Source of the DNA: a virus
IMG/VR virus record: IMGVR_UViG_3300042319_001471
Location: 113,640 to 177,639 of that record
Strand: one strand, 5' to 3'
DNA length: 64,000 bases
The translations under genes and the position numbers were made by a program. The stretch's first letter is position 1, and each line of letters starts with the position of its first letter. Positions 50,943 to 58,509 of the stretch are shown piece by piece. The notes under the pieces are model-generated. The model was given only the letters and a program-made list of their open reading frames with translations. It ran no database searches and was not told the origin of the DNA.

Positions 50943-51373
50943 TCAAGATACCTGAAGAAATTATAAACAGATTCAATTTACCAAATACGGCATTTTTATC
51001 TGGAAGTAGAGCCATGGGATTCCCAAGAGAAGGGAGTGATTGGGATGTTTGTATTCCCAACCATTTAATAGCGGATATTAAAGACAAATGTGATAATATC
51101 AAGGAAAGTGAATACTTTGAGGGTTTTATAACACAATTTGGAGAATATAAAGTGAATTTTATCCCTCTCCATCCCTTAGATATGGTTTGTTGGATTTTAG
51201 CAACCAAAACAATTGCTGATTTGAACAACACTTTTGAACATACCAGAGTGAAAGAACCTGCAATGCGTCATGGAATATTTGAAACATTCAGGGGAGTATT
51301 TAAAACGACCATTGTTTACGAGGGAGCAGAGGCACTTCATCCGATAATTGAAAAGCTGCTTGCCGATTCTTAA
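50939..51373 (+). CDS. Minimal nucleotidyltransferase-like protein
   Basis: 144 residues. FLSGSRAMGFPREGSDWDVCIP is the GS(x)nDxD motif of the pol-beta-type nucleotidyltransferases; a third acidic residue could lie near FGEYKVNFIP. Substrate unknown; such phage proteins are usually listed only as nucleotidyltransferases. Confidence 0.8.
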   Translation: MIKIPEEIINRFNLPNTAFLSGSRAMGFPREGSDWDVCIPNHLIADIKDKCDNIKESEYFEGFITQFGEYKVNFIPLHPLDMVCWILATKTIADLNNTFEHTRVKEPAMRHGIFETFRGVFKTTIVYEGAEALHPIIEKLLADS

Positions 51374-51394
51374 AAACTAGAACACAATACCCCC
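51370..51394 (+). promoter_or_regulatory. Early leaderless promoter
   Basis: TTAAAAACTAG core with upstream TAA, -10 CACAAT (51383-51388), six bases, ATG 51395. Confidence 0.76.
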
Positions 51395-52354
51395 ATGCAG
51401 ATTAACACGCTAGAAACCAAATTCGCCAAATGCTCCTCAATCGAGATTCCCGATTCCTACTTCAATAGGATGACTACGGGATGTTCCGAAATTGACATGA
51501 TGTTTGGCACTGAACATCTTTCCGGCTTTATGTCTGGTAGTGCAATCTCCATCTGTGGCGTTGGAGGTTCTGGAAAATCTACCGCACTGTGTCAAATAGC
51601 TCAAATGCTTACCACCCAAGGTAAACGTGCTGCCATTGCTTCTGGCGAGGAATCCCATCTTCAAATCGCCTATGCTTGCAAGCGTTTGGGTGTTACGGAT
51701 GTTGATGTTGCCCATATCAGCAACGTGGAGGATATTGCGGAAGCCATGTCTGATTACGATTTCATGGTGGTGGATAGCTTTCAAGCCCTTCGTTCTTCCA
51801 ATTCTAAAATGAAGAAGAGGGAATTCTACCAATACGCACAAGATTTGCTTCTATCAACTGCCAAGGAAACCGGATGCGTTCTGGTGTTCGTTCTCCATAT
51901 CACAACCCAAGGTCTTCCCAAGGGAGGAACCGATATCATCCATGCCGTGGATGTGAACATGAAAGTCACGGTGGATAAGGAGGATGATTCCATGCGTCTC
52001 TTCCATGTATATAAGAATCGCTTCGGGGAAACCAAGATTCACATGGCAATGATGACTTCCAAGGGATTTGACTTCAAGGGTGCTTATGTTGCTCCTGTGG
52101 AAGCTGAAAAGCCTAAGAAGAATAAGACTCCCACTGCGGAGATTCGCAAGGAAGAAATTCTCAATATGGATGAACCTCCTCACTTGACTCTGGATCGGGT
52201 GTGTGATAAGCTTGAGGTGTCCGGTCAAACCGCTGGCATTCTCCTTCGGGAGCTTGTTGGAGAGGGTAAGATGCAGAAATTTGGCAGGGGTGTGAACGCT
52301 GTCTGGAAAATCGCACAAGAATGTCAGAAATTACACAAACATTTAACGAAATAA
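51395..52354 (+). CDS. RadA/RecA-like ATPase with C-terminal winged helix
   Basis: 319 residues. Walker A CGVGGSGKSTAL, the ASGEES segment typical of RadA/Sms, Walker B DFMVVDSFQ, and a motif-3-like FVLHITTQGLPKGGTDIIHAVD. The RadA zinc finger and Lon-like domain are absent. The C-terminal 70 residues (EIRKEEILN...LTLDRVCDKLEVSGQTAGILLRELVGEGKM) look like a winged helix. Likely acts in recombination or replication-fork branch migration. Confidence 0.87.
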   Translation: MQINTLETKFAKCSSIEIPDSYFNRMTTGCSEIDMMFGTEHLSGFMSGSAISICGVGGSGKSTALCQIAQMLTTQGKRAAIASGEESHLQIAYACKRLGVTDVDVAHISNVEDIAEAMSDYDFMVVDSFQALRSSNSKMKKREFYQYAQDLLLSTAKETGCVLVFVLHITTQGLPKGGTDIIHAVDVNMKVTVDKEDDSMRLFHVYKNRFGETKIHMAMMTSKGFDFKGAYVAPVEAEKPKKNKTPTAEIRKEEILNMDEPPHLTLDRVCDKLEVSGQTAGILLRELVGEGKMQKFGRGVNAVWKIAQECQKLHKHLTK

Positions 52355-52358
52355 TATT

Positions 52359-52573
52359 ATGGAAGAACACGATTATTACAGAGTTCAGGTGACTAAAAAA
52401 ATAAAAAACCCATCATTCAGTATGATATTGAACATTCTTTTATTAGAAGATGGGAATCTACCAAGGATGCTTGCGTCGATCTGAATTTAAATAGTTCTAG
52501 TATGTCAAATCATCTAAGTGGCAAAACCCGTCATTGTGGTGGTTATTTGTGGGAATTTGAAAATAAAAAATAA
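52359..52573 (+). pseudogene. NUMOD1-type DNA-binding gene with a -1 frameshift
   Basis: The first frame reads MEEHDYYRVQVTKKIKN and soon goes off. One base back, the frame continues KPIIQYDIEHSFIRRWESTKDACVDL and ends HCGGYLWEFENKK, a clear NUMOD1-like helix-turn-helix from homing endonucleases. The switch lies at A AAA AAC (52403-52409), the classic -1 slippery heptamer, in the correct phase. It is either a programmed frameshift or an indel in the A-run. Confidence 0.68.
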
Positions 52574-52577
52574 TAAA

Positions 52578-53033
52578 ATGCGAGTTGTAATAAATAAATG
52601 TTTTGGGGGGTTTAGCCTTTCCAAAAAAGCGGTGCGAAGAATGGCGGAACTTCAAGGGAAGGAATGTTATTTTTTCAAAAATGATTTTAAAACCAATCAA
52701 TACATCCCCATTGAGGATGATGCTGAAGAATGGTGTTGGTTTGCATTCCATGTTCCCAATCCGAATGATTACCAATCTGAAAAAGAGTGGCGTGAAATGA
52801 CGATTGAAGAGAGGCAAGCAGATAACAAGAAATGGGATGCCATCTCCATTGATAAAAGACTAAGCGATAGGAGTGATCCTGCTATGATTCAAGCTGTGGA
52901 AGAGTTGGGGGAAGCTGCCAACGGTGATTGTGCGGAACTGAAGATCGTGGAAATTCCTGATGGTGTGAAATACACTATTGCGGAATACGATGGTATGGAG
53001 CATATCGCAGAAGTCCATAACACTTGGGGATAA
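52578..53033 (+). CDS. Phage protein of the VINKCFGGFSLS family
   Basis: 151 residues from ATG 52578. RVVINKCFGGFSLSKKAVRRMAEL at the N-terminus and VEELGEAANGDCAELKIVEIPDGVKYTIAEYDGMEHIAE later are a widespread phage protein pattern without known function. Complete. Confidence 0.82.
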   Translation: MRVVINKCFGGFSLSKKAVRRMAELQGKECYFFKNDFKTNQYIPIEDDAEEWCWFAFHVPNPNDYQSEKEWREMTIEERQADNKKWDAISIDKRLSDRSDPAMIQAVEELGEAANGDCAELKIVEIPDGVKYTIAEYDGMEHIAEVHNTWG

Positions 53034-53037
53034 GAAT

Positions 53038-53290
53038 ATGAAATTTTTTAACATTTTCAGAAAAGAAACTTGGTCGGTGATCAAGGAAGAACTCGCCGTT
53101 GTAACTGTTGGATACTACGATTCTGGTTGGCCAATGGGACAAATTGAGGCAACCTTAATATTTGAAGAGAGTAACAAAGGAAACAAACGATGCTGGATGA
53201 AAGAACATTGATGGGAACACTGTGGAGGAATTCAATGATCTGCCGAATCCCAAGAATTGTCAGATCATCACAAGAAGAATCAACGAATAA
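53038..53290 (+). pseudogene. Small early gene with an apparent frameshift near its end
   Basis: ATG 53038 opens a 57-residue frame (MKFFNIFRKETWSVI) that stops at 53211. Another frame continues IDGNTVEEFNDLPNPKN and QIITRRINE up to the TAA inside the promoter at 53288, the usual gene end here. A one-base indel near 53200 would explain both. A real short protein remains possible. Confidence 0.5.
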
Positions 53291-53311
53291 AAACTAGAAT
53301 ACACTGATCCC
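53288..53311 (+). promoter_or_regulatory. Early leaderless promoter
   Basis: TAAAAACTAG core, -10 TACACT (53300-53305), six bases, ATG 53312. Confidence 0.76.
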
Positions 53312-53797
53312 ATGCCCGACATTGAAATTAACGGAACAAAATTGTGCGTATCTTTGGAAACCATCATCAATGGAATGTCCAAGGAACAGAAGAGAGAAGT
53401 CCTATCATGGCTTGCCACCGATGGGGAAGTCATGGAATCCGTGGTGGATCATATTCTGGGAAGGGATGAGCAAGGATGGTCAACGGGTGATCCAAACCGT
53501 TGCCAACAAATCCTTGGGGAAGTGGAGGATTTCCATCTTGCTGATGTCAGATATAACTGGAAACCTTGGGATGAAATCAAGCAGAAATTGAAGAACATTC
53601 GTGCTGATGAGCGTCTGTATTGGGTTCTCTATCATCAAATTGACGCACAAACGAGTAGTATGGTGTTCAATGAATTACGGAGACTTGGGGTGGAATCCAA
53701 TTACACAACCAAAGAGGCTGATGAGGATATTGCCACGATCCATGAGGTTATCAAGGATACGTTCAAACAGATGGCTAAAGATAAGGTTAAAAACTAG
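53312..53797 (+). CDS. Early protein, helical
   Basis: 161 residues. SKEQKREVLSWLATDGEVMESVVDHILG, then a long helical part. Ends KVKN in the promoter. No family recognised. Confidence 0.7.
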   Translation: MPDIEINGTKLCVSLETIINGMSKEQKREVLSWLATDGEVMESVVDHILGRDEQGWSTGDPNRCQQILGEVEDFHLADVRYNWKPWDEIKQKLKNIRADERLYWVLYHQIDAQTSSMVFNELRRLGVESNYTTKEADEDIATIHEVIKDTFKQMAKDKVKN

Positions 53798-53811
53798 AAT
53801 ACAATAGCAAC
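53787..53811 (+). promoter_or_regulatory. Early leaderless promoter
   Basis: TTAAAAACTAG core, -10 TACAAT (53800-53805), six bases, ATG 53812. Confidence 0.8.
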
Positions 53812-54135
53812 ATGTTTAAGCTACCACAAATAATCATTGGCTGTATCCTATTCTTTATCGGCATGTCCATCCCTCTGGGATTCTTCAGCCTGTTTGGTAT
53901 GTTATTGGCACTTGTTGGCACGTTCTTTATCTCCCGTCCTTTCGCATTGGATAGCGGATTTGGGAATACTCCCATGTTCTTCCTGTTGGGCATGTTCGTG
54001 TTTATCCCCTCGTTCTTTTTAACACGAAAGACTTTCATTGAATTTGGTATGGATGACTTAACAATCGGGGCAATCCGTCTCACACTTTGTATGGTGGGGG
54101 GTGTGCTTGCCTTTCTCTCAATCTCAAAATCATAA
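53812..54135 (+). CDS. Small membrane protein, four helices
   Basis: 107 residues, nearly all hydrophobic: segments at about 6-24, 25-43, 52-70 and 83-103. A leaderless early membrane protein. It could alter the host membrane (for example superinfection exclusion), but nothing specific is visible. Confidence 0.75.
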   Translation: MFKLPQIIIGCILFFIGMSIPLGFFSLFGMLLALVGTFFISRPFALDSGFGNTPMFFLLGMFVFIPSFFLTRKTFIEFGMDDLTIGAIRLTLCMVGGVLAFLSISKS

Positions 54136-54136
54136 T

Positions 54137-54316
54137 ATGACATTGGAACAATTCCAACAAACCAAGCAGAAAGAACTTGCAAATCTCATTCCATGTCGTA
54201 AGATCGCTTACGAAGAGGGAACGGATCACAAGGTTGTTCTAAGCAATGACAAGTTCTGGGACTTATTCGCATTCTTCAAGAATCAATGGCACTACATTAC
54301 AACAATTAAGATATAA
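54137..54316 (+). CDS. Small early protein (59 residues)
   Basis: ATG 54137, directly after the membrane-protein stop. MTLEQFQQTKQKELANLI helix. Unknown. Confidence 0.65.
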   Translation: MTLEQFQQTKQKELANLIPCRKIAYEEGTDHKVVLSNDKFWDLFAFFKNQWHYITTIKI

Positions 54317-54317
54317 C

Positions 54318-54521
54318 ATGACAAAGTATCAAAAATTATGGTTTGAAGAAGGTTATTATGATAACCAACAAGGGGAACATCCCGAAGCATTTTGTCAGGA
54401 AAAGTGGATGAAGTCCATATATGACTGTGGTTGGGGTGGTGAACAATTTACAATGATTGTGGAACACTTTCCATTCTACAAACAAGGAGCAACAAAAGCA
54501 TATAACGAAAAAAACAAATAA
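54318..54521 (+). CDS. Small early protein, acidic/aromatic
   Basis: 67 residues from ATG 54318. KYQKLWFEEGYYDNQQGEHPEAFC. Unknown. Confidence 0.65.
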   Translation: MTKYQKLWFEEGYYDNQQGEHPEAFCQEKWMKSIYDCGWGGEQFTMIVEHFPFYKQGATKAYNEKNK

Positions 54522-54522
54522 C

Positions 54523-54702
54523 ATGGCTAATAAAAAAACAAGGGCAAGTCGGGCAAGAGGATGGTGCAGCACACTGGATGAGCAAACCAATGGCAACAAA
54601 ATCTTCAAGGGAGACGTTTGCGATACTGCATGGAACGCGAAAGCATCCAACAAGCGAGCGCGAAAGGTCTATGGTAGGATATCACAACAAGGCAAGGACT
54701 GA
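54523..54702 (+). CDS. Small basic protein (59 residues)
   Basis: ATG 54523. Arg/Lys-rich (NKKTRASRARGWCSTLD, NKRARKVYGRIS); possible nucleic-acid binder. TGATG overlap with the next gene. Unknown. Confidence 0.66.
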   Translation: MANKKTRASRARGWCSTLDEQTNGNKIFKGDVCDTAWNAKASNKRARKVYGRISQQGKD

Positions 54703-55133
54703 TGGGTAGCATGTTTGACAACCGCAAGATTCTCCATGGCCTTCCAAAGGATGGTCAGAAGATCGAAGCCATTACTAACAAAACCAATTCGTGGTTTCTA
54801 TCAGTGGTGGAAGATACTAAAAAGCTGAAGATTGGAAAGGAATATACTGTTCTCAAGACGGAACTCAATTCATCCAGTTCTTATGTGTGGCTTGAGGAAT
54901 TTGGAAAAGATGTATTCTTTAATATACATAGCTTTGAATGGGAACTCCCGAATCTTGATCCAAATGATCTGATTGGGTTTTTCGTTTCCGATATGAATAC
55001 CATTCATCACAAATATGGGTGGGGTGTTCAAGTGGGGGAGAATATCAGACATGAGGGAAATCCCATGATCGTGGTGAAGTGTGAGAATAAGGAACATGTC
55101 GATTACATCACAAGCGTAGAATTTAAAAACTAG
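54702..55133 (+). CDS. Early protein
   Basis: 143 residues. KIGKEYTVLKTELNSSSSYVWLEEFGKDVFFNIHSFEWE is a small SH3-like barrel pattern (gp-type DUF in phages). Ends EFKN inside the next promoter. Unknown. Confidence 0.68.
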   Translation: MGSMFDNRKILHGLPKDGQKIEAITNKTNSWFLSVVEDTKKLKIGKEYTVLKTELNSSSSYVWLEEFGKDVFFNIHSFEWELPNLDPNDLIGFFVSDMNTIHHKYGWGVQVGENIRHEGNPMIVVKCENKEHVDYITSVEFKN

Positions 55134-55147
55134 AATACAATAAAGAC
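55123..55147 (+). promoter_or_regulatory. Early leaderless promoter
   Basis: TTAAAAACTAG core, -10 TACAAT (55136-55141), six bases, ATG 55148. Confidence 0.8.
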
Positions 55148-55348
55148 ATGAAATACACAGTAATTTGGGAAGACCGCTGGCAATCAGGATCACATCATCA
55201 TTGTATCACAAAGAAGACTTGGGTGGAAGCTAATTCCATTGAAGACCTTATGAAAGAATATGGTGATTATGCCCGATTCATTTTTGAGGGACATATCCTA
55301 ACTTTGGGGGAAGAATTCAATCAGGAATTGGTTGATGTGATTGTTTAA
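55148..55348 (+). CDS. Small early protein
   Basis: 66 residues. KYTVIWEDRWQSGSHHHCITKKTWVEANSIEDL. Pattern seen in other small phage proteins; unknown function. Confidence 0.67.
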   Translation: MKYTVIWEDRWQSGSHHHCITKKTWVEANSIEDLMKEYGDYARFIFEGHILTLGEEFNQELVDVIV

Positions 55349-55369
55349 AAACTAGAATACAATATCAAT
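55345..55369 (+). promoter_or_regulatory. Early leaderless promoter
   Basis: TTAAAAACTAG core with upstream TAA, -10 TACAAT (55358-55363), six bases, ATG 55370. Confidence 0.8.
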
Positions 55370-55753
55370 ATGAATAACGAACAACAAATAAACGAAGCCC
55401 TTCAATGGCTACAATCGACGGGTCAATCTTTGGTTGACTTCACTGGCGAACAATCTCCTCTCTACTGTCAGGAAGTTCTCAATTGGACATTCTATGGTAA
55501 TATGATAACGGTAATCATCGGCATCATTTGGATTATTGGTTCTCTGTTTCTAATCAAACCGTGTATTAAAGCTTGGAATTTTGAATATGGTTATTGCAAC
55601 AAAGGAGCAGCAATTTCTATATCTACCTCTTTGGCGTTGGTGATTGCAGGTGCATTCATACCAATTACTATTATGAGTGTTGTTGATATGGTTAAAATTA
55701 AGGTTGCACCACGAATGGTATTGGTTGAGCATTTTCAACAAAAATTAAAGTAA
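55370..55753 (+). CDS. Small membrane protein, two helices
   Basis: 127 residues with hydrophobic segments at about 45-63 (MITVIIGIIWIIGSLFLI) and 80-103. N-terminal 40 residues polar. Overlaps the next gene by one base. Unknown. Confidence 0.7.
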   Translation: MNNEQQINEALQWLQSTGQSLVDFTGEQSPLYCQEVLNWTFYGNMITVIIGIIWIIGSLFLIKPCIKAWNFEYGYCNKGAAISISTSLALVIAGAFIPITIMSVVDMVKIKVAPRMVLVEHFQQKLK

Positions 55754-56214
55754 TGCACCCCCAATTCAATCCCCAAGCCCTGCTTAACAAACCTCTGGAA
55801 ATCTCCTATTGGAAAGATTCCATTGGGGAGGACGCAAAAATCGTTGACATTGGGGAAGACCAATATAAGATCGTATTTGAGCAAGCACCGGAAGACGATG
55901 ATCAGGAAGACCTTTTCATTTGGACAACCCAAGAACCGGAATCAATCGAAGGAGATAGAGCATTCTTCCGAAACATTGGAGCAACAAATTTCTATCTGAA
56001 AATCAAACAAAAACTAGAATACAATAACATTATGAAAACAACAGTAAAGGAACTGAGTGAGAAGCTGGGAGTAGATACCGTGTATGTGAACGGATTTCTT
56101 CAAACCCTAATCAAGATGGGCAAGGCAAGCGTGGTAGGCAAGGTGAAGAAACCTAGCGGAACCCGTGGCAAGCCTTCCAATATCTACGAAATCAACGAAG
56201 GTATCGTTGACTAA
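55753..56214 (+). CDS. Fused early gene with a promoter inside its coding sequence
   Basis: 153 residues. Residues 1-93 are an acidic domain; residues 94-153 are a winged-helix-like protein (MKTTVKELSEKLGVDTVYVNG). The joint is the promoter core, where the usual TAA has become CAA, so the frame reads through the promoter into the next gene. The downstream gene keeps its own start at 56032. Both a fusion and a free 60-residue protein can be made. Confidence 0.78.
   Translation: MHPQFNPQALLNKPLEISYWKDSIGEDAKIVDIGEDQYKIVFEQAPEDDDQEDLFIWTTQEPESIEGDRAFFRNIGATNFYLKIKQKLEYNNIMKTTVKELSEKLGVDTVYVNGFLQTLIKMGKASVVGKVKKPSGTRGKPSNIYEINEGIVD
56008..56031 (+). promoter_or_regulatory. Early leaderless promoter inside a coding frame
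   Basis: CAAAAACTAG core (T to C at the first base), -10 TACAAT (56020-56025), six bases, in-frame ATG 56032. Confidence 0.75.
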
Positions 56215-56226
56215 CAATTTTCCAAT
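56215..56226 (+). promoter_or_regulatory. Candidate promoter of structured RNA B
   Basis: CAATTT, six bases TCCAAT, then G at 56227, first base of the end helix. Same box as before RNA A. Confidence 0.42.
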
Positions 56227-56432
56227 GGAGCAACGGTGTGGAAAATCTTAGACACACAGCAGAGTCGCTTGAAGTATCTCTGGATTAGTTTATCAGGCAA
56301 GAAAGAAGGAAAGACGAAACCCTTCCTCCTGACGCATCGAGTAGCCAGTCGTGGTGAAAGCCAGATATGTTGAGTAGATTGTGGGCATGATCAGCCTAGA
56401 GTGGGGGTAAGACCCACTTGCTCCACCTTTTT
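56227..56432 (+). ncRNA. Structured RNA candidate B
   Basis: A gap without a good frame. GGAGCAA (56227-56233) pairs with TTGCTCC (56418-56424), followed by ACC and a T-run. A hairpin GTGGG, seven bases, CCCAC (56401-56417) abuts the 3' strand just as a T-arm abuts an acceptor stem, and GTGTG/CACAC (56236 on) sits where a D-arm would. A two-step hairpin TCAGG/CCTGA with GAAGG/CCTTC lies in the middle. About 200 bases; not an obvious tRNA, tmRNA or 6S RNA. Confidence 0.52.
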
Positions 56433-56581
56433 AATAAATAAAACACTAACCACCGCGAAAATGCGTGACCTGACGGCAAATGGAAGCTCTACCAAGTGGG
56501 GGACTGGCATTCTGCATAACGCCAATGTGGAGGCACGGGCGGACAACGCCGCACCGCCGAAGCCCCCGACTCAATAACTAC

Positions 56582-56923
56582 ATGAAAACTACGAAATCAA
56601 AACACCCCGCCCGTTGCTCTCTCACGCCTTGTTCGTCGTCTTTGATTTTGAAACGTCGGATGCAACTCAAACGCATGGAAATCCAGATAGAGAAAAACGT
56701 CGCGTGGAATCTCGGCTACGATCCAAGCGATATCTGGCATCACGAACTACTCGACCGCCGCAACGAACTCTCACTGATCGTGGGTAAAACCGACCCCGAA
56801 TGGTGGGCGATCTACGACCGATTCCGGGACGCCGAAAACTGCAAGCGGCTGATGACCTTTCTTCCGACGAACGACCAAGCTGACCCGCTGCATGGGCGGG
56901 GGAAGACTCAACCGGAGAAATAA
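56582..56923 (+). CDS. Hypothetical protein in the GC-rich island
   Basis: 113 residues from ATG 56582; ATG 56660 (MQLKRMEIQIEK) is an alternative. Basic N-terminus, then LGYDPSDIWHHELLDRRNELSL and a charged helix. Unrelated in codon use to phage genes. Unknown. Confidence 0.55.
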   Translation: MKTTKSKHPARCSLTPCSSSLILKRRMQLKRMEIQIEKNVAWNLGYDPSDIWHHELLDRRNELSLIVGKTDPEWWAIYDRFRDAENCKRLMTFLPTNDQADPLHGRGKTQPEK

Positions 56924-56924
56924 T

Positions 56925-57251
56925 ATGCCGAATCACAGAAAACTCAGAGAAGAACAGGAAGGCCCATGCAGTTGGGTCCAGCGTCTGGTTCGCCGTTGGC
57001 GGTGGACACGCAGAGAGCGCGACATCATCCAGAACTGTGGATGCGTGACCTACTGCCCGAAGTGCCACGACATGCTCAACGATCAAGCCTACTGGCTGGC
57101 GAGCAATGGCGACGGACTTGGAACCTACAAGTGCCGACTCTGCGGGAATGTCAGCGAGTGGCATTTCGGCATCGCTCCCGTGGCGCTGCTGATCTACTCG
57201 GCTCACACGAAGCATACGGCGAACGATCAAGTGGAGGCACGCCGACCATGA
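56925..57251 (+). CDS. Zinc-ribbon protein in the GC-rich island
   Basis: 108 residues from ATG 56925, with GGAG ten bases upstream. CPKCHDML and CRLCGNVSEWHF give a zinc ribbon. Overlaps the next gene (ATGA). Unknown. Confidence 0.62.
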   Translation: MPNHRKLREEQEGPCSWVQRLVRRWRWTRRERDIIQNCGCVTYCPKCHDMLNDQAYWLASNGDGLGTYKCRLCGNVSEWHFGIAPVALLIYSAHTKHTANDQVEARRP

Positions 57252-57523
57252 ATGCTCGAATACAGAAAGAAGCCAAACGTCTAGGTCTTGGAATCCGCCC
57301 CGGCGGGAAATACGTTCGAGGAGGGTGGACTGACGGAATGCCCGGAAAATGGGTGTTCAGCACCTACCCGCTCGATCCGTCTGGAAACGAAAAAGAGGAG
57401 GACATGGGACACTGCGACGACAACGCCGAGGACGCCATCGAGCAGCTGGGCAAGGACGCTGAGTATTTCTTCGCTAACGTCACAACGCACGCGCCGGGAG
57501 CCAATGAGAAGCCTTTGAAATGA
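57248..57523 (+). CDS. Hypothetical protein in the GC-rich island
   Basis: 91 residues from ATG 57248, with GGAGG upstream. NARIQKEAKRLGLGIRPGGKYVRGGW, then an acidic C-terminus. Unknown. Confidence 0.58.
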   Translation: MNARIQKEAKRLGLGIRPGGKYVRGGWTDGMPGKWVFSTYPLDPSGNEKEEDMGHCDDNAEDAIEQLGKDAEYFFANVTTHAPGANEKPLK

Positions 57524-57602
57524 AACTGGAGAGCTAGTCTCGGTCGTGTGCCGTGGCTTGTTCTCGCTCTTCCGAATTACCAACCAACCTACAAATCACG
57601 AT

Positions 57603-57857
57603 ATGACGATACGAATCACAAAATGGAACGGACTCTGCCTCACGGCGGAAAAGAAACACCGCTGGTGCCTGAAAATATGGTGGCTGGGCAAATGGTGGGG
57701 ACGCTGCGGCTTCTCATCCAGCGGGCGGGACTTCTACCACACGGATGTTAGCTACTACCATCACGGATGGACTCGGACGCGCCGGACGTGGATCGGCCCG
57801 ATCATGGTCGAAGCTGAAAAGTCCCTGACGTGGGGAATCATTTCCGGAGAACAGTAA
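57603..57857 (+). CDS. Hypothetical protein in the GC-rich island
   Basis: 84 residues from ATG 57603. Trp-rich (KHRWCLKIWWLGKWWGRCGF). No Shine-Dalgarno or phage promoter. Might be a small beta-rich protein; unknown. Confidence 0.52.
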   Translation: MTIRITKWNGLCLTAEKKHRWCLKIWWLGKWWGRCGFSSSGRDFYHTDVSYYHHGWTRTRRTWIGPIMVEAEKSLTWGIISGEQ

Positions 57858-57923
57858 CTTATGACCCCCAATAAGTGTCCATAACCATGCCGGAATCAAT
57901 TATGCGCTTTCCTTACTACATTC

Positions 57924-57948
57924 TTAAAAACTAGAACACAATAACACA
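57924..57948 (+). promoter_or_regulatory. Early leaderless promoter
   Basis: TTAAAAACTAG core, -10 CACAAT (57937-57942), six bases, ATG 57949. First phage-type promoter after the island. Confidence 0.76.
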
Positions 57949-58509
57949 ATGAGCAAAACGCTAATTACAACACTGTCGGTTCTTGGAGGTGTCATCCTCC
58001 TTGGAGTAATCCTTTTGGTTTCCGTTCTGGGAAGCTTCAACTCTTACACAAGATTTGAGAATCTTGCAAAAGCAGCACAAACGGATAATAAGAATATCCT
58101 TGATAACACTCGAAAATCCATTCGGGAAGCTGCCAACGTATCGGACAAGGAAGTGGAAGCCCTTACCAATATCATCACGGGTTATGCCGATGCAAGAGGG
58201 GGTAATACTGCCGGGGATGGTCAACTTGTCACTGTAGGTATGGTGACGGAAGCAGTCCCAAGTATCCAAGGTATTGAAACGCTGAAGAATCTCCAGAACA
58301 TCGTGGTTGCAGGACGAAAGGATTGGCAAATGGCACAAACACGATTGGTTGATATCAAACGACAAGCGGATAATATGATTGGAACCGTACCATCTGGAAC
58401 CATTCTGAAATGGTTTGGTAAAAAGGAAATTGAAATTATCATCGTAACTTCCAAGGAAACCGAAGGTAATTTTGCCACTGGTGAGGATAATTCCAATTGG
58501 GTTGAGTGA
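57949..58509 (+). CDS. LemA-like membrane-anchored protein
   Basis: 186 residues. N-terminal membrane helix (residues 5-30), then NSYTRFENLAKAAQTDNKNILDNTRK and a helical bundle, the LemA family layout. LemA proteins face the outside of the membrane and their role is unclear. Overlaps the next gene by one base. Confidence 0.85.
   Translation: MSKTLITTLSVLGGVILLGVILLVSVLGSFNSYTRFENLAKAAQTDNKNILDNTRKSIREAANVSDKEVEALTNIITGYADARGGNTAGDGQLVTVGMVTEAVPSIQGIETLKNLQNIVVAGRKDWQMAQTRLVDIKRQADNMIGTVPSGTILKWFGKKEIEIIIVTSKETEGNFATGEDNSNWVE

Larger units (their letters stand above)
56440..57905. other. GC-rich island of foreign composition
   Basis: Base and codon composition change abruptly to GC-rich, with no early promoter until 57924. 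Two of its starts have GGAG-type Shine-Dalgarno matches, unlike the rest of the window. The left edge follows structured RNA B; the right edge is close to the promoter at 57924. 56440-56581 holds no gene I can support, but has a strongly palindromic GC-rich stretch. Confidence 0.75.

Noticed and set aside
56227-56432. Calling RNA B a tmRNA
   Set aside because: It is only about 200 bases, I see no tag-peptide frame, and the T-loop is GGTAAGA rather than TTCxAxx.
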